64,000 bases of DNA from Rhizobium sp. WSM4643 (GCF_025152745.1 NZ_CP104041.1:496001-560000), one strand, 5' to 3'; positions 16,315-24,747 are shown, counted from the stretch's first letter. A program made the numbers and translations. Notes: a model not told the origin generated them from the letters alone.

Positions 16315-16344
16315 ACCCGTCACCCACGGCAGCGGGTGACGGGT
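16315..16344 (-). other. Intercistronic hairpin after binding-protein gene
   Basis: ACCCGTCACCC (16315-16325) pairs perfectly with GGGTGACGGGT (16334-16344) over an 8-base loop. It lies between the binding-protein stop and the ATPase start on the minus strand, with no T-run. Such hairpins are known to raise binding-protein yield relative to downstream subunits. Confidence 0.75.
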
Positions 16345-16351
16345 CCAGCGC

Positions 16352-17371
16352 TTACATTGCCTGGGCGTGCTTCACGTATTCCGTCGTATAAGTCTTCGAC
16401 AAATCGATCTGCTTGCCCTGCATATTCTTGGAGAACGCGGACAACACGGCCAGAACCGTCTTCGGGCCATCTTCTGGCATGATGCCATCAGCGGTAAACA
16501 TGCCCTTGCCGGCATCGAGGGCCTTGATGTAGCCCTCCTTGTCGCCGACGTAGAAATCCTTCGGCATCTTTTCGGCAATTTCAGCGCCGGTATGCGTATT
16601 GATGAAATGCAGCGTCTTGACGAAGGCGTTGGCGAGCTTCTGAGTCTCTTCCTTGTGTGCCTCTGTCCACGCCGTTTCCATGTAGAGTGAGGCTGCCGGA
16701 TAGGTTCCGCCGAGCGCCTTGCGCGATCCTTCGATGGTGCGCATGTCCACCAGTACCGAAGCTTCCTTGGTCTTCAGCAGGCGTGAAACAGTTGGTTCGG
16801 TCGTCATGCCAACCTGGATGGCGTCCTGCTGCAGGGCGGCGATGAAGGTCGTTCCGGCACCGACCGGGACCGATGTGACATCCCCGCCCTTCAGACCGGC
16901 CTTTGCGACCATGTATTGGGTGAGGAAATTGGTAGAAGAGCCCAGGCCGGTTACGCCAGCGCTGTGTCCCTTGAAGTCAGCGACCGACTTGATCTCGGGA
17001 TGCTTCGACGACACCAGTTCGACTTCGCCCGGCGCTTGGCTGAACTGCACGATGGATTCGACGAACTTGCCCTTCGCCTGCAGATCCACACAATGATCGT
17101 AGAAGCCGACAACGCCCTGAACGGCGCCAGCCAGAAGCTGGTTTTCGGCGTCGACACCGGCAGGTTCGTTCAGGAGTTCGACGTCGAGACCCTCATCCTT
17201 GAAGTAACCGAGCGATTCGGCAAGCTTGGCGGGCAGATAGATCTGCTTCTCATAACCGCCGACCATGATGGTGATCTTATCGGCCGCATGTGCGGCGCTG
17301 GTCGCGAAAGATGATGCGGCGAGAAGCGTGGAAAAAGCGACGGTGTGAAAAAGGCTGCGTGAATAACGCAT
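16352..17371 (-). CDS. NMT1/SsuA-type ABC solute-binding protein
   Basis: A 339-residue periplasmic binding protein from the chosen start at 17371 (MRYSRSLFHTVAFSTLL), which has AAGGAGGAG just upstream; 21 upstream open codons are discarded. A signal peptide ends near ATSAAHA. The mature start DKITIMVGGYEKQIYLPAKLAESLGYFKDEG, shared by SsuA/THI5/NMT1 proteins, places it with binders of sulfonates, thiamine precursors, riboflavin-like or aromatic molecules. It is the first gene of the operon. The FadR-type GntR gene 299 bp upstream on the same strand may control it. Confidence 0.9.
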   Translation of the reverse strand: MRYSRSLFHTVAFSTLLAASSFATSAAHAADKITIMVGGYEKQIYLPAKLAESLGYFKDEGLDVELLNEPAGVDAENQLLAGAVQGVVGFYDHCVDLQAKGKFVESIVQFSQAPGEVELVSSKHPEIKSVADFKGHSAGVTGLGSSTNFLTQYMVAKAGLKGGDVTSVPVGAGTTFIAALQQDAIQVGMTTEPTVSRLLKTKEASVLVDMRTIEGSRKALGGTYPAASLYMETAWTEAHKEETQKLANAFVKTLHFINTHTGAEIAEKMPKDFYVGDKEGYIKALDAGKGMFTADGIMPEDGPKTVLAVLSAFSKNMQGKQIDLSKTYTTEYVKHAQAM

Positions 17372-17670
17372 AGAAATCTCCTCCTTGTGGTTGCGTGCAT
17401 CGTCGTCTCGCCACCTTGACCGTGTCTCCTCCACGATGCCGCCCCTTTCTATGACGTCGAAGCTTTCAACTAGCTTTCAGCCGCAGACGGGCAGGCAGCC
17501 CGTCCAATCCCGTCCATGCATCAATGACAGCGCCAGCATTTTTCCGAGCGCATCGGCAGCGTTCAGCGCTCGCGCTAACCGCTTCAACATGAAAATCGTG
17601 AGACGTCTTGTCCGCGCCGTTAAGGTCACCTGATGACCGGCTGGAACGTGTGAGCTCTTGGGATCAGATG

Positions 17671-18441
17671 TCAGCTCGTAAAGCTTCGCAGATCCCTCAG
17701 GAGATTGCGGTATCTCGCCTGGCTGCCGACCAGATGGTCGCGCATGGCGTTGCGGGCAGCTTGATCATCCCTGTCCGAGATGGCGACGACGATCGCCTCG
17801 TGCTCCTTGTGGATCAGCTTTCGATAGGCGGTCTGTTCGGCCGTCCTCGTTTCCGGAACGAGCCTCGACTGCGGGATGATCGCCGAACCCTGGGACTCCA
17901 GGAACTGCCTGAACAGCGGATTGTTCGTGGCTTCCGCGATCGCGGCATGGAGCTCGAGATCCGCATCGCGAATGGATTGATCACTCTCGATGCACCGGAG
18001 GATTTTCCGGTGGCATTCGAATATCGCTTCCTCCTGTGCCGGCGAGCGGCGTAGGGCTGCAAGGCCCGCTGCCTCGATTTCGACAGGTGTTCTGATCTCA
18101 AGTACCTCAAGATCGGAGGCGACGCGGGCCTTGTCGACTTTCCGCGCGGAGAGCGCCGGATCGCCACCGAGTACGAAGATACCCGCTCCCTGGCGCACCT
18201 CGACAAGCCCGTCGGAGCGAAGTGCTGCCACCGCCTCACGCACGACGGTCCGGCTGACGCCGTGTGTTTCGGTCAACTCATGTTCACTCGGAAGCTTGTC
18301 GCCGGCGGAATATTGGCCGCTCAATATGGCTTGCCGGAGGCTTTCGCCGACCTGTGTGACCAGCGACCCCGAGCCTTTGCTGCGATCCTTCATCTGCATA
18401 GCCACGCCTGACCCCCGCATCGGCTTTGATCCGAGTGCCAT
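17671..18441 (-). CDS. GntR-family regulator, FadR subfamily (FCD domain)
   Basis: A 256-residue repressor-type protein. The N-terminal winged helix reads VGESLRQAILSGQYSAGDKLPSEHELTETHGVSRTVVREAVAALRSDGLVEVRQGAGIFV. The C-terminal all-helical FCD domain shows the metal/ligand pattern DLELHAAIAEATNNPLFRQFL. Several in-frame ATGs near the start (18441, 18420, 18399) leave the exact N-terminus open. It lies upstream of the NMT1-type ABC operon on the same strand and is the likely local regulator. FCD regulators usually sense small organic acids. Confidence 0.9.
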   Translation of the reverse strand: MALGSKPMRGSGVAMQMKDRSKGSGSLVTQVGESLRQAILSGQYSAGDKLPSEHELTETHGVSRTVVREAVAALRSDGLVEVRQGAGIFVLGGDPALSARKVDKARVASDLEVLEIRTPVEIEAAGLAALRRSPAQEEAIFECHRKILRCIESDQSIRDADLELHAAIAEATNNPLFRQFLESQGSAIIPQSRLVPETRTAEQTAYRKLIHKEHEAIVVAISDRDDQAARNAMRDHLVGSQARYRNLLRDLRSFTS

Positions 18442-18473
18442 TCAAACGCGCGGCACCCGAAATTCACGATTCA

Positions 18474-18487
18474 TCACACATGTATGA
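18474..18487. promoter_or_regulatory. Candidate GntR autoregulatory operator
   Basis: TCACACATGTATGA is a palindrome with one mismatched pair, centred on ACATGT, 33 bp upstream of the GntR gene. On the minus strand TTGTCATACAT overlaps it and fits the FadR-type TNGTNNNACNA pattern except at the last base. Confidence 0.4.
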
Positions 18488-18602
18488 CAAATTTGGTGGT
18501 CTTTCAATGGATGAACCGCGCTTGTCGCTTGCCGGTATCGCCGACAACGGCGGTACGTTGCAGATGATCTGTTGGGTTTTGGCGCGGCAGCCTCCCAGGT
18601 GA

Positions 18603-18732
18603 CTCATCCCGAGGTGCGTAGCCCATAGGGCGAAGCCTCGAAGGACATGCCGCAACTTTGCTCCTTGCATTCAGCACCGCCGGCGTGCCCGCCTCGCCCT
18701 TCGAGGCCCCTTGCGGGGCACCTCAGGATGAG
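18603..18732. repeat. Imperfect inverted repeat, alphaproteobacterial type
   Basis: Left arm 18603-18644 (CTCATCCCGAGGTGC..., ends GCCTCGAAGG) matches the reverse complement of the right arm 18692-18732 (ends GGCACCTCAGGATGAG). The CTCATCCTGAGGTGC...CCTCGAAGG pattern is, from memory, a dispersed intergenic repeat in Rhizobiales genomes. Confidence 0.7.
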
Positions 18733-18807
18733 GCTCTCTTGAGCTTTATCGTGGCATCCTTCCGCGCGCCTCTTCCTTTGCCTCGGTGATGGAACTCAGA
18801 TAAGCAC

Positions 18808-19815
18808 TCACAACCGCCTGGTCGACTCCCCGCGCACGAATCTCGGCGTCAGGATAAAATCCTGCGGCGGTGCTGCGGCGCCCTCCGGGCTTGTTATTCT
18901 TGCCAGCAGACGTTGTGCCGTCAGCTCGCCGAGCTTCTGCGCATCCTGCACCACCATGGTGATGCGTGGCGTGATGACGTTGCTCCAGGGCACGTCGTCG
19001 ACCATCGCCAGCGACACGTCGTCAGGGCAGCGGAAACCCATCTCCTGCATGACCTGAAGTGCTGCGAGACCCGTCATGTTGTTGGCGCCGATGATGGCGG
19101 TCGGCCGATCGCGGCGGGTTAGCAGGCGCATGGCCTGCGCATGGCCGCCGGTTCTGGTGTAGCCGCCTTCGACCACCAGCGAAGGATCAAGGTCCACGCC
19201 GGCGCCGGCCATCGTATCCATGAAGCCCTTCAGGCGCTCGTCGGCAGTGTGCAGGCCGCTCGGCCCGGAAATGAAGCCTATGCGCCTATGGCCGAGTTGC
19301 AACAAATGTTCCGTCAGGATGGTGGTGGTCAGCGGATTGTCGGAACCGACAAAATCGCGCTCGGCGCCCTCCACCTTCTGGTCAAACATCACGATCGGGG
19401 TTTTGAAGTCGCGCAGGAAGGTGGCGTACTCCTCGCCGCGCCCGTTTGCCGCCAGCGCAATGCCGGCAATCTTCTGCGCCTCCAGCCGCTCGAGTAGCGC
19501 CCGTTCGAGATCGGCCTTGCCCGAGGAGTCGGCGATCAGGACAAAATATCCGTGATCGAGCGCCTGGTGCTCGATCTCGCGGCGGATGTCGCCGAAGAAC
19601 ATGTTGCCGAGATTGGCCGAGACGAAACCGATCAGCGAGCTGCGTCCGCGCGCCAGCGTCTGGGCCACCGGGTCGATGCGATAACCGGTCGATTTTATCG
19701 CCTGCTGGATGCGGTCGAGCGTCTCGGCGCCGACCCGCTTCGGGCTGTTGAGCGCGAGCGAGACGGTCGAGATTGAAACCCCCGCAAGGCGCGCGACATC
19801 TCGTATGGTGGTCAT
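18808..19815 (-). CDS. LacI-family transcriptional regulator of fucoside locus
   Basis: A 335-residue LacI-type regulator. The N-terminal helix-turn-helix MTTIRDVARLAGVSISTVSLALNS and hinge (DPVAQTLARGRSSLIGFV) are followed by a periplasmic-binding-protein-like effector domain. It is divergent from the GH29 fucosidase gene; the 205-bp gap carries two perfect palindromes with AACCGGTT cores, one just ahead of its own start. It most likely represses both directions until a fucose-containing ligand binds. Confidence 0.93.
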   Translation of the reverse strand: MTTIRDVARLAGVSISTVSLALNSPKRVGAETLDRIQQAIKSTGYRIDPVAQTLARGRSSLIGFVSANLGNMFFGDIRREIEHQALDHGYFVLIADSSGKADLERALLERLEAQKIAGIALAANGRGEEYATFLRDFKTPIVMFDQKVEGAERDFVGSDNPLTTTILTEHLLQLGHRRIGFISGPSGLHTADERLKGFMDTMAGAGVDLDPSLVVEGGYTRTGGHAQAMRLLTRRDRPTAIIGANNMTGLAALQVMQEMGFRCPDDVSLAMVDDVPWSNVITPRITMVVQDAQKLGELTAQRLLARITSPEGAAAPPQDFILTPRFVRGESTRRL

Positions 19816-19822
19816 GGTTATC

Positions 19823-19832
19823 GAACCGGTTC
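19823..19832. promoter_or_regulatory. LacI-type operator, proximal to regulator gene
   Basis: GAACCGGTTC is a perfect 10-bp palindrome with a central CG, as LacI-family operators usually have. It begins 8 bp upstream of the lacI-type start codon, fitting autorepression. The sequence GAACCGGTTC recurs at 19973-19982. Confidence 0.72.
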
Positions 19833-19935
19833 TAATGGCTTGTTATGTCCGATATTATTGGTCTGCGCAACGTTCGTGCTGCAAAACACGTGTTTGCACC
19901 GCTTCCTTTCTGAACTTGTGATCGCGAATTTCGGC

Positions 19936-19964
19936 TTGACAGACATCGGATCAGGCGAGATGAT
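19936..19964 (+). promoter_or_regulatory. Sigma-70-like promoter for fucoside operon
   Basis: TTGACA at 19936-19941 and GATGAT at 19959-19964 with a 17-bp spacer. The distal operator begins 8 bp after the -10 hexamer, over the expected transcription start, a standard repressor position. Confidence 0.6.
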
Positions 19965-19971
19965 CGTTTAC

Positions 19972-19983
19972 CGAACCGGTTCG
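19972..19983. promoter_or_regulatory. LacI-type operator, proximal to fucosidase gene
   Basis: CGAACCGGTTCG is a perfect 12-bp palindrome containing the same core as the copy 149 bp away. It covers the likely transcription start of the fucosidase operon. Two copies flanking a divergent promoter suggest looping. Confidence 0.75.
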
Positions 19984-20020
19984 ATATGATGTTGAGCCGG
20001 AAAACAGGGAGGAGAAACCT

Positions 20021-21343
20021 GTGACGAGTTCGGAACGCCAGCCGGAAAATCCGGCATCTGGAGGGGCGGAGAAACACGCCTGGTTCAGCCAGGATCGCCT
20101 GGGCATGTTCATCCATTGGGGCCTCTATGCCCTAGGAGCCCGGCACGAATGGTTGAAGAACCGGGAAGAGCTGACCGACGACCATTACCAGCGCTATTTC
20201 GACAATTTCGATCCCGATCTCTATGATCCCAAGGAGTGGGCGCGGCGGGCACGTCTTGCCGGCATGAAATATGTCGTGGTGACGACCAAGCATCATGAGG
20301 GCTTCTGCCTCTGGGACAGCAAGGTGACGGACTACAAGGCGCCGAACACGCCCTGCCGCAAAGATCTGCTCACGCCGCTGGTCGAAGCTTTCCGCGCCGA
20401 AGGGCTGAAGATCGGCTTCTACTATTCGCTGCTTGACTGGCACCATCCCGATTTCCCGATCGACGTTCACCATCCGCTACGCAACCATCCCGACGCCAAG
20501 GCGCTGAATGCCGGCCGTAACATCGCCAACTACGCTGCCTATATGCGCGAACAGGTGCGCGAGCTTCTGACCGGCTTCGGCCGCATCGACATCATCTGGT
20601 TCGATTTCAGCTACCCGCGGCGCGAATATCGCGGCCTGCCCGGCAAAGGGCGCGCCGACTGGGAAAGCGAGCTCCTGGTCGAGCTGGTGCGCGAGCTGCA
20701 GCCCGGCATCATCGTCAACAACCGCCTCGATCTGCCGCCCGGCAACCTGCCGGACGTGACGACACCGGAGCAATATACGCCGCGCGTGGCACCCGCTATC
20801 GCCAGCCAGGGGGTGCGCTGGGAAGCCTGCCATACCTTCAGCGGCTCCTGGGGCTATCATCGTGACGAGGATACCTGGAAGAGCCCGGAACAGATCATCC
20901 AGCTGCTCATCGATTCCGTCGCGCTCGGCGGCAACCTTCTGATGAATGTCGGCCCGACCGGCCGGGGCACGCTTGACGCGCGCGCCATCGCCGCGCTCGA
21001 GGTCTACCAAAATTGGATGGCCGTGAATGCGCGCTCCATCTACGGGGCAGGACCGTCCGATTATCCGGCGCCGGCTGGCTGCCGCTATACGCAGCGCGAC
21101 AACCGCCTCTATCTGCATGTTTACAACTGGCCTTACCGCCACATCCACATCGAGGGCGTCGCCGACAGGATCGCCTATGCGCAGTTCCTGCACGACGCCA
21201 GCGAGGTCCGCTGGCTCGCCCAGACCAGGGATGTGGATTCCAATGTCGGCGTGATGGTGCCGGAAGGCATGATCACGCTCGAACTGCCGGTCCGGCGCCC
21301 GGATGTTACCGTGCCGGTGATCGAGATCGTACTCGAGGCGTGA
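20021..21343 (+). CDS. GH29 alpha-L-fucosidase
   Basis: A 440-residue GH29 enzyme releasing terminal L-fucose from glycans with retention of configuration. Family blocks are visible: WFSQDRLGMFIHWGLYALGA (residues 21-40), YVVVTTKHHEGFCLWDSK (84-101), and DIIWFDFSYPR, in which Asp195 is the expected nucleophile. NLLMNVGPTGRG closes the barrel, and a C-terminal beta domain follows. There is no signal peptide, so it acts on imported fucosides in the cytoplasm. GGAGGAGAAACCTGTG lies upstream; the chosen start is GTG at 20021. It leads an operon with a binding protein and two permeases. Confidence 0.95.
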   Translation: MTSSERQPENPASGGAEKHAWFSQDRLGMFIHWGLYALGARHEWLKNREELTDDHYQRYFDNFDPDLYDPKEWARRARLAGMKYVVVTTKHHEGFCLWDSKVTDYKAPNTPCRKDLLTPLVEAFRAEGLKIGFYYSLLDWHHPDFPIDVHHPLRNHPDAKALNAGRNIANYAAYMREQVRELLTGFGRIDIIWFDFSYPRREYRGLPGKGRADWESELLVELVRELQPGIIVNNRLDLPPGNLPDVTTPEQYTPRVAPAIASQGVRWEACHTFSGSWGYHRDEDTWKSPEQIIQLLIDSVALGGNLLMNVGPTGRGTLDARAIAALEVYQNWMAVNARSIYGAGPSDYPAPAGCRYTQRDNRLYLHVYNWPYRHIHIEGVADRIAYAQFLHDASEVRWLAQTRDVDSNVGVMVPEGMITLELPVRRPDVTVPVIEIVLEA

Positions 21344-21394
21344 TCTCGGTCGCACCCCGCGTGTCCTTTGCGTTCATGGAGGGAGGAGAAACCC

Positions 21395-22618
21395 ATGAAG
21401 GTTTTGAAGAAAGCGCTTTTGCTCGCCGCGGTCGGCAGCAGCCTCTATGCCACCGCCGCATCGGCCGAGCAGGTCAACTTGACCTGGCAGATGTGGACCG
21501 GCTCCGAAACCGACACCAAGAGCTGGCAGCACCTAGCCGAGATGGTGACCGCCAAGTATCCCGATATCAAGGTGACGCTGACGACGACGGGCTGGGTCGA
21601 CTACTGGACGCGGCTGCCGGTGCTGGCGGCATCGGGACAGCTCGCCGACATCGTTTCCATGCAGTCGCTGCGCATGCCGAACTTCTATTCGCTGCTCGAG
21701 CCTCTGAATGACCGGATCGAGGCCGACAAATTCGACGTCGGCGCCTTCACACCCTCGATTATCGGCGGCATGTCGGTCGACAAGCAGCTCTACGGTCTGC
21801 CTTACGACGTTGGGCCGTGGGTCATCTATTATAACCAGGACGCGCTCGAAGCCGCCGGCGTTCCGCTGCCGAAGCCGGGCTGGACGCTTGCCGAGTTCAC
21901 CGATGCCGCCAAGAAGCTGACGAAGGACGGCAAGTACGGCTTCGGCATTACACCGACGAACTACTCGGTCCTGGCCGCGGCCTGGGGCGATAAATACGTC
22001 AACGACGCCGGTGCGCTTGACTTGACCAGTGCAAGCGCAGTTGCCGCCGCCGACAGGCTGATCGGCTTTGCCGCCAAGGATAAGGTCGCGCCGCTGGTCC
22101 CCTCGGGTGGCGCGGATCCCGGTGATGTCGTCCAGGGCCGGTTCAATTCGGGCAACGTCGCCATGTATATCGACGGCCCCTGGTCGATCATCGGCATGAA
22201 GGACCAGGCGAAGTTCAAGATCGGCCTCACCACCCTGCCGCGCGATGAGGGCGAACTTTCGGCCGTCACCGCAGGCTCCGGTTTCGGCATTTCCACGACG
22301 AGCAAGAACAAGGACGCGGCCTGGAAGGCGATCCAGGTGCTGACCAGCTCGGAAGCCTTGTCCTATCTCGCCGAACAGGGCCGTGCCTTGCCGGCGCGCA
22401 CGGCGTCGCAATCGGCCTGGTACAAGGTGGCGGCCAAGGACATCACCAATGGCGGCGAGGCCATCGACTATTCCCTGGCGCACTCCGTACCCTACGTGAT
22501 CACCAACAACTGGGCAGCGGTGGAAAACCTCTTAAACCAGTATTTCCCGCCGGCTTTTGCCGGCAGCGCCGATGCCAAGCAGACGATGGAGTCCATCCAG
22601 AGCCTTGCGCAGGAATAG
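21395..22618 (+). CDS. Sugar ABC solute-binding protein (family 1), fucoside locus
   Basis: A 407-residue binding protein from ATG 21395 (MKVLKKALLLAAVGSSL), chosen because GGGAGGAG lies immediately upstream; a longer frame from 21368 has no such site. The signal peptide ends at TAASA. The mature sequence EQVNLTWQMWTGSETDTKSW is typical of MalE/UgpB-like CUT1 binding proteins. It is second in the fucosidase operon, so a fucose-containing oligosaccharide is the likely ligand. A short GC-rich hairpin follows its stop. Confidence 0.92.
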   Translation: MKVLKKALLLAAVGSSLYATAASAEQVNLTWQMWTGSETDTKSWQHLAEMVTAKYPDIKVTLTTTGWVDYWTRLPVLAASGQLADIVSMQSLRMPNFYSLLEPLNDRIEADKFDVGAFTPSIIGGMSVDKQLYGLPYDVGPWVIYYNQDALEAAGVPLPKPGWTLAEFTDAAKKLTKDGKYGFGITPTNYSVLAAAWGDKYVNDAGALDLTSASAVAAADRLIGFAAKDKVAPLVPSGGADPGDVVQGRFNSGNVAMYIDGPWSIIGMKDQAKFKIGLTTLPRDEGELSAVTAGSGFGISTTSKNKDAAWKAIQVLTSSEALSYLAEQGRALPARTASQSAWYKVAAKDITNGGEAIDYSLAHSVPYVITNNWAAVENLLNQYFPPAFAGSADAKQTMESIQSLAQE

Positions 22619-22623
22619 AGCCA

Positions 22624-22643
22624 GCGCGTCCGACAGGACGCGC
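22624..22643 (+). other. Intercistronic hairpin after binding-protein gene
   Basis: GCGCGTCC (22624-22631) pairs perfectly with GGACGCGC (22636-22643) over a GACA loop, six bases after the binding-protein stop. No T-run follows. It parallels the hairpins at 16315 and 1448 after other binding-protein genes. Confidence 0.65.
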
Positions 22644-22658
22644 CGTCGCTTGAGATCT

Positions 22659-22705
22659 GCGCATGATCCATTCGGAAAATGGATTCCGATTCTCGGGTCA
22701 TGCGC
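22659..22705. repeat. REP-like palindrome
   Basis: GCGCATGATCC (22659-22669) pairs with GGGTCATGCGC (22695-22705) apart from one wobble, with a second stem GGAAAATGGATTCC inside. It separates the binding-protein and first permease genes and resembles common rhizobial intergenic palindromes. Confidence 0.65.
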
Positions 22706-22747
22706 CAGCTCTCGCTGCGGCAGGACCTGCCGCGCATGGAGGAAGAC

Positions 22748-23674
22748 ATGTCGCAAAGCGCTGTTGCCGAAGTTTCCTTGCAGCCCGCTCAGCCACGGCG
22801 CTTCCTGAAGCCGGAGACCCAGACAGCCATGCTGTTCCTGCTGCCGAGCTTTCTCGGCTTCATGGTCTTCATGGCCGTGCCGATCGTGGCATCGCTGGCG
22901 CTCAGCTTTACCAACTGGCAGCTGATCTCGACGCCATCCTTCGTCGGCTTTCAGAATTATATCAGGCTCTTCACTGTCGATCCGGCCTTCTACACCGTAC
23001 TCCGCAACACGCTGTTCTTCGCCGTCGAGTATCTGGCGCTGAATATTATCGTCTCGCTGACACTCGCGGTCTGGATATCGAGCCTGAAGCGCGGCAAGGC
23101 GATCTTCCGGGTGATCTTCTTCCTGCCGACCTTCACACCAACCATTGCGGCGTCGGTGGTCTGGCTGCTGATCTTCACGCCGGACGGGCTGGCCGACACC
23201 ATCATCCGAGCGCTCGGCCTCGGCCTGCCGAATTTCCTGCTGAGCTCGACTTGGGCCATGCAGGCTGTCGTGCTCGTCACGCTGTGGGCGAATGTCGGCT
23301 ACAACGTCGTGATGTTCAACGCCGCTCTCGACCTCGTGCCGAAGCACTATCTCGAGGCAGCGACGATCGACGGCGCCAATGCCTGGCAGCGCTTCTGGCG
23401 CATCCGCCTGCCGCTCATCTCGCCGACCATCTTCTTTGGCACCGTGATGACGGCGATTACCTCGCTGCAGGTCTTCGACGAGATATTCGCGATGACGCGC
23501 GGCGGCCCGGGCTCGGCAACGGCGACGCTCGGTTTTGCCATCTACCAGAAGGGCTTCACCAACTTCCAGATGGGCTATGCCTCAGCTCTCGCCTGGGTGA
23601 TGTTCGTCATGATCATGGCGCTCACCATCCTGCAATTCCACATGCAGCGCAAATGGGTGCATTATGACGATTGA
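22748..23674 (+). CDS. Carbohydrate ABC permease, MalF type, fucoside locus
   Basis: A 308-residue permease. I choose ATG 22748 (MSQSAVAEVSLQPAQPRR) because GGAGGAAGAC precedes it; the frame is open back to 22679, but that part runs through the REP-like element. Six membrane helices, beginning AMLFLLPSFLGFMVFMAVPIV, and the EAA loop YLEAATIDGANAWQRFWRIRLPLI mark the CUT1 family. Its end overlaps the next permease gene by 11 bases. No ATPase gene is in this operon. Confidence 0.93.
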   Translation: MSQSAVAEVSLQPAQPRRFLKPETQTAMLFLLPSFLGFMVFMAVPIVASLALSFTNWQLISTPSFVGFQNYIRLFTVDPAFYTVLRNTLFFAVEYLALNIIVSLTLAVWISSLKRGKAIFRVIFFLPTFTPTIAASVVWLLIFTPDGLADTIIRALGLGLPNFLLSSTWAMQAVVLVTLWANVGYNVVMFNAALDLVPKHYLEAATIDGANAWQRFWRIRLPLISPTIFFGTVMTAITSLQVFDEIFAMTRGGPGSATATLGFAIYQKGFTNFQMGYASALAWVMFVMIMALTILQFHMQRKWVHYDD

Positions 23675-24548
23675 TCCGGCCTCACGGCATCCGCATTCCG
23701 TGTCTCAGCATCGTCACCGCATATTGCGGCGCGTCGGCACCGTCGTCAGCTACGCGGGACTTTCGCTGATCGCGCTGCTTTTCCTCTTCCCCTTCTTCTG
23801 GATGGTGTCGAACGCGGTGCGCTCCAATGCCGAGGTGATGGCCGTGCCGGTCCGCATCTTCCCCGAGGAGTATCATTGGGGAACATTCGTCGAAGCCTTG
23901 GTTTCCCTGCCGTTCGGAATCTTCGTGTTGAATTCCTTCGTGGTCGCCTGCGGCGTGACGGCGATCGTGATTGCGGTATCCTGCCTTTCCGCCTACGCCT
24001 TCGCCCGGCTGAAGTTTCCCGGCCGGGAAGGGCTGCTGCTTACTTATCTCAGCACGCTGATGATCCCTCAGGTGATGCTGGTCATCCCGCTCTTCCTCAT
24101 CGTCAGCAAGCTCGGCTGGATCAACACCTATCACGGCATGATCCTGCCGGTCGCCTTCAGCTCCTTCGGCACCTTTCTGCTGCGGCAGTTCATCCTCGGC
24201 ATTCCCAAGGATCTCGACGAGGCGGCGATGATGGACGGGGCTTCCCGCCTGCGCATCCTGGTCACGGTCATCGTTCCACTTGCCATGCCAGCCATCGGCC
24301 TCTTGTCGCTGTTCACCTTCATTGCACAGTGGAAGAGCTTCCTCTGGCCGCTGATCGCCACCAGCGGCGTCGAAAAGGCCACGCTGCCGCTCGGCCTCAC
24401 CCTGTTCCAGACACAGCAGGGCACCGCCTGGAACTACATCATGGCCGGTGCGACCATCTCCATGCTGCCGGGTGTCGTCCTGGCCATCGTGCTGCAGAGG
24501 GTGATCTACAAGGGTATCACCGTCAGCTCCGGATTCGGTGGACGCTAA
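23664..24548 (+). CDS. Carbohydrate ABC permease, MalG type, fucoside locus
   Basis: A 294-residue MalG-like subunit with six membrane helices. The coupling loop is DEAAMMDGASRLRILVTVIVPLAMPAI, and the end QRVIYKGITVSSGFGGR fits the family. It overlaps the preceding permease gene by 11 bases, indicating coupled translation. It completes the operon; the absence of a nucleotide-binding subunit here means one is borrowed, possibly from another CUT1 system. Confidence 0.94.
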   Translation: MTIDPASRHPHSVSQHRHRILRRVGTVVSYAGLSLIALLFLFPFFWMVSNAVRSNAEVMAVPVRIFPEEYHWGTFVEALVSLPFGIFVLNSFVVACGVTAIVIAVSCLSAYAFARLKFPGREGLLLTYLSTLMIPQVMLVIPLFLIVSKLGWINTYHGMILPVAFSSFGTFLLRQFILGIPKDLDEAAMMDGASRLRILVTVIVPLAMPAIGLLSLFTFIAQWKSFLWPLIATSGVEKATLPLGLTLFQTQQGTAWNYIMAGATISMLPGVVLAIVLQRVIYKGITVSSGFGGR

Positions 24549-24570
24549 TCTTCATAAGAACAAAGATCTG

Positions 24571-24602
24571 AGCGCATCGCATCAAGTTTGGTGTGATGCG
24601 CT
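24571..24602. repeat. Short palindrome downstream of fucoside operon
   Basis: AGCGCATC (24571-24578) pairs with GATGCGCT (24595-24602); the interior CATCAAGTTTGGTGTG is also partly self-complementary. It lies 22 bp after the last permease stop and could act as a transcript end or a dispersed repeat. Confidence 0.5.
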
Positions 24603-24747
24603 TCAAGTACGGTCGATCGCCACCGAAGACGGCGCTCCTGCCGCCTCGAGATCATATCTTCGGGCTTAACTTTTCCTTTCGGAGAAAAGTAAAATTTAAC
24701 CAAAATTTGAAATAACGCATTCATATCCGAATTGTGCAGGGGAATTC

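Larger units (their letters stand above)
18442..18807. other. 366-bp gap without a gene
   Basis: Holds the GntR promoter side with a palindrome at 18474-18487 and a long imperfect inverted repeat at 18603-18732. No coding frame with convincing codon pattern or ribosome site was seen; a 68-codon minus frame here overlaps the repeat and is not supported. Confidence 0.7.

Noticed and set aside
18464..18670. Small minus-strand frame of 68 codons in the 18.4-18.8 kb gap
   Set aside because: It overlaps an inverted repeat arm and an operator-like palindrome, with no ribosome site.
22624..22705. Possible CRISPR-like or phage attachment repeats
   Set aside because: Only single palindromes are present, with no regular direct repeats and spacers, integrase or tRNA gene nearby.
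22679..22747. Longer start for the first fucoside permease
   Set aside because: The extra codons lie in a REP-like palindrome, and a good ribosome site precedes the ATG at 22748.
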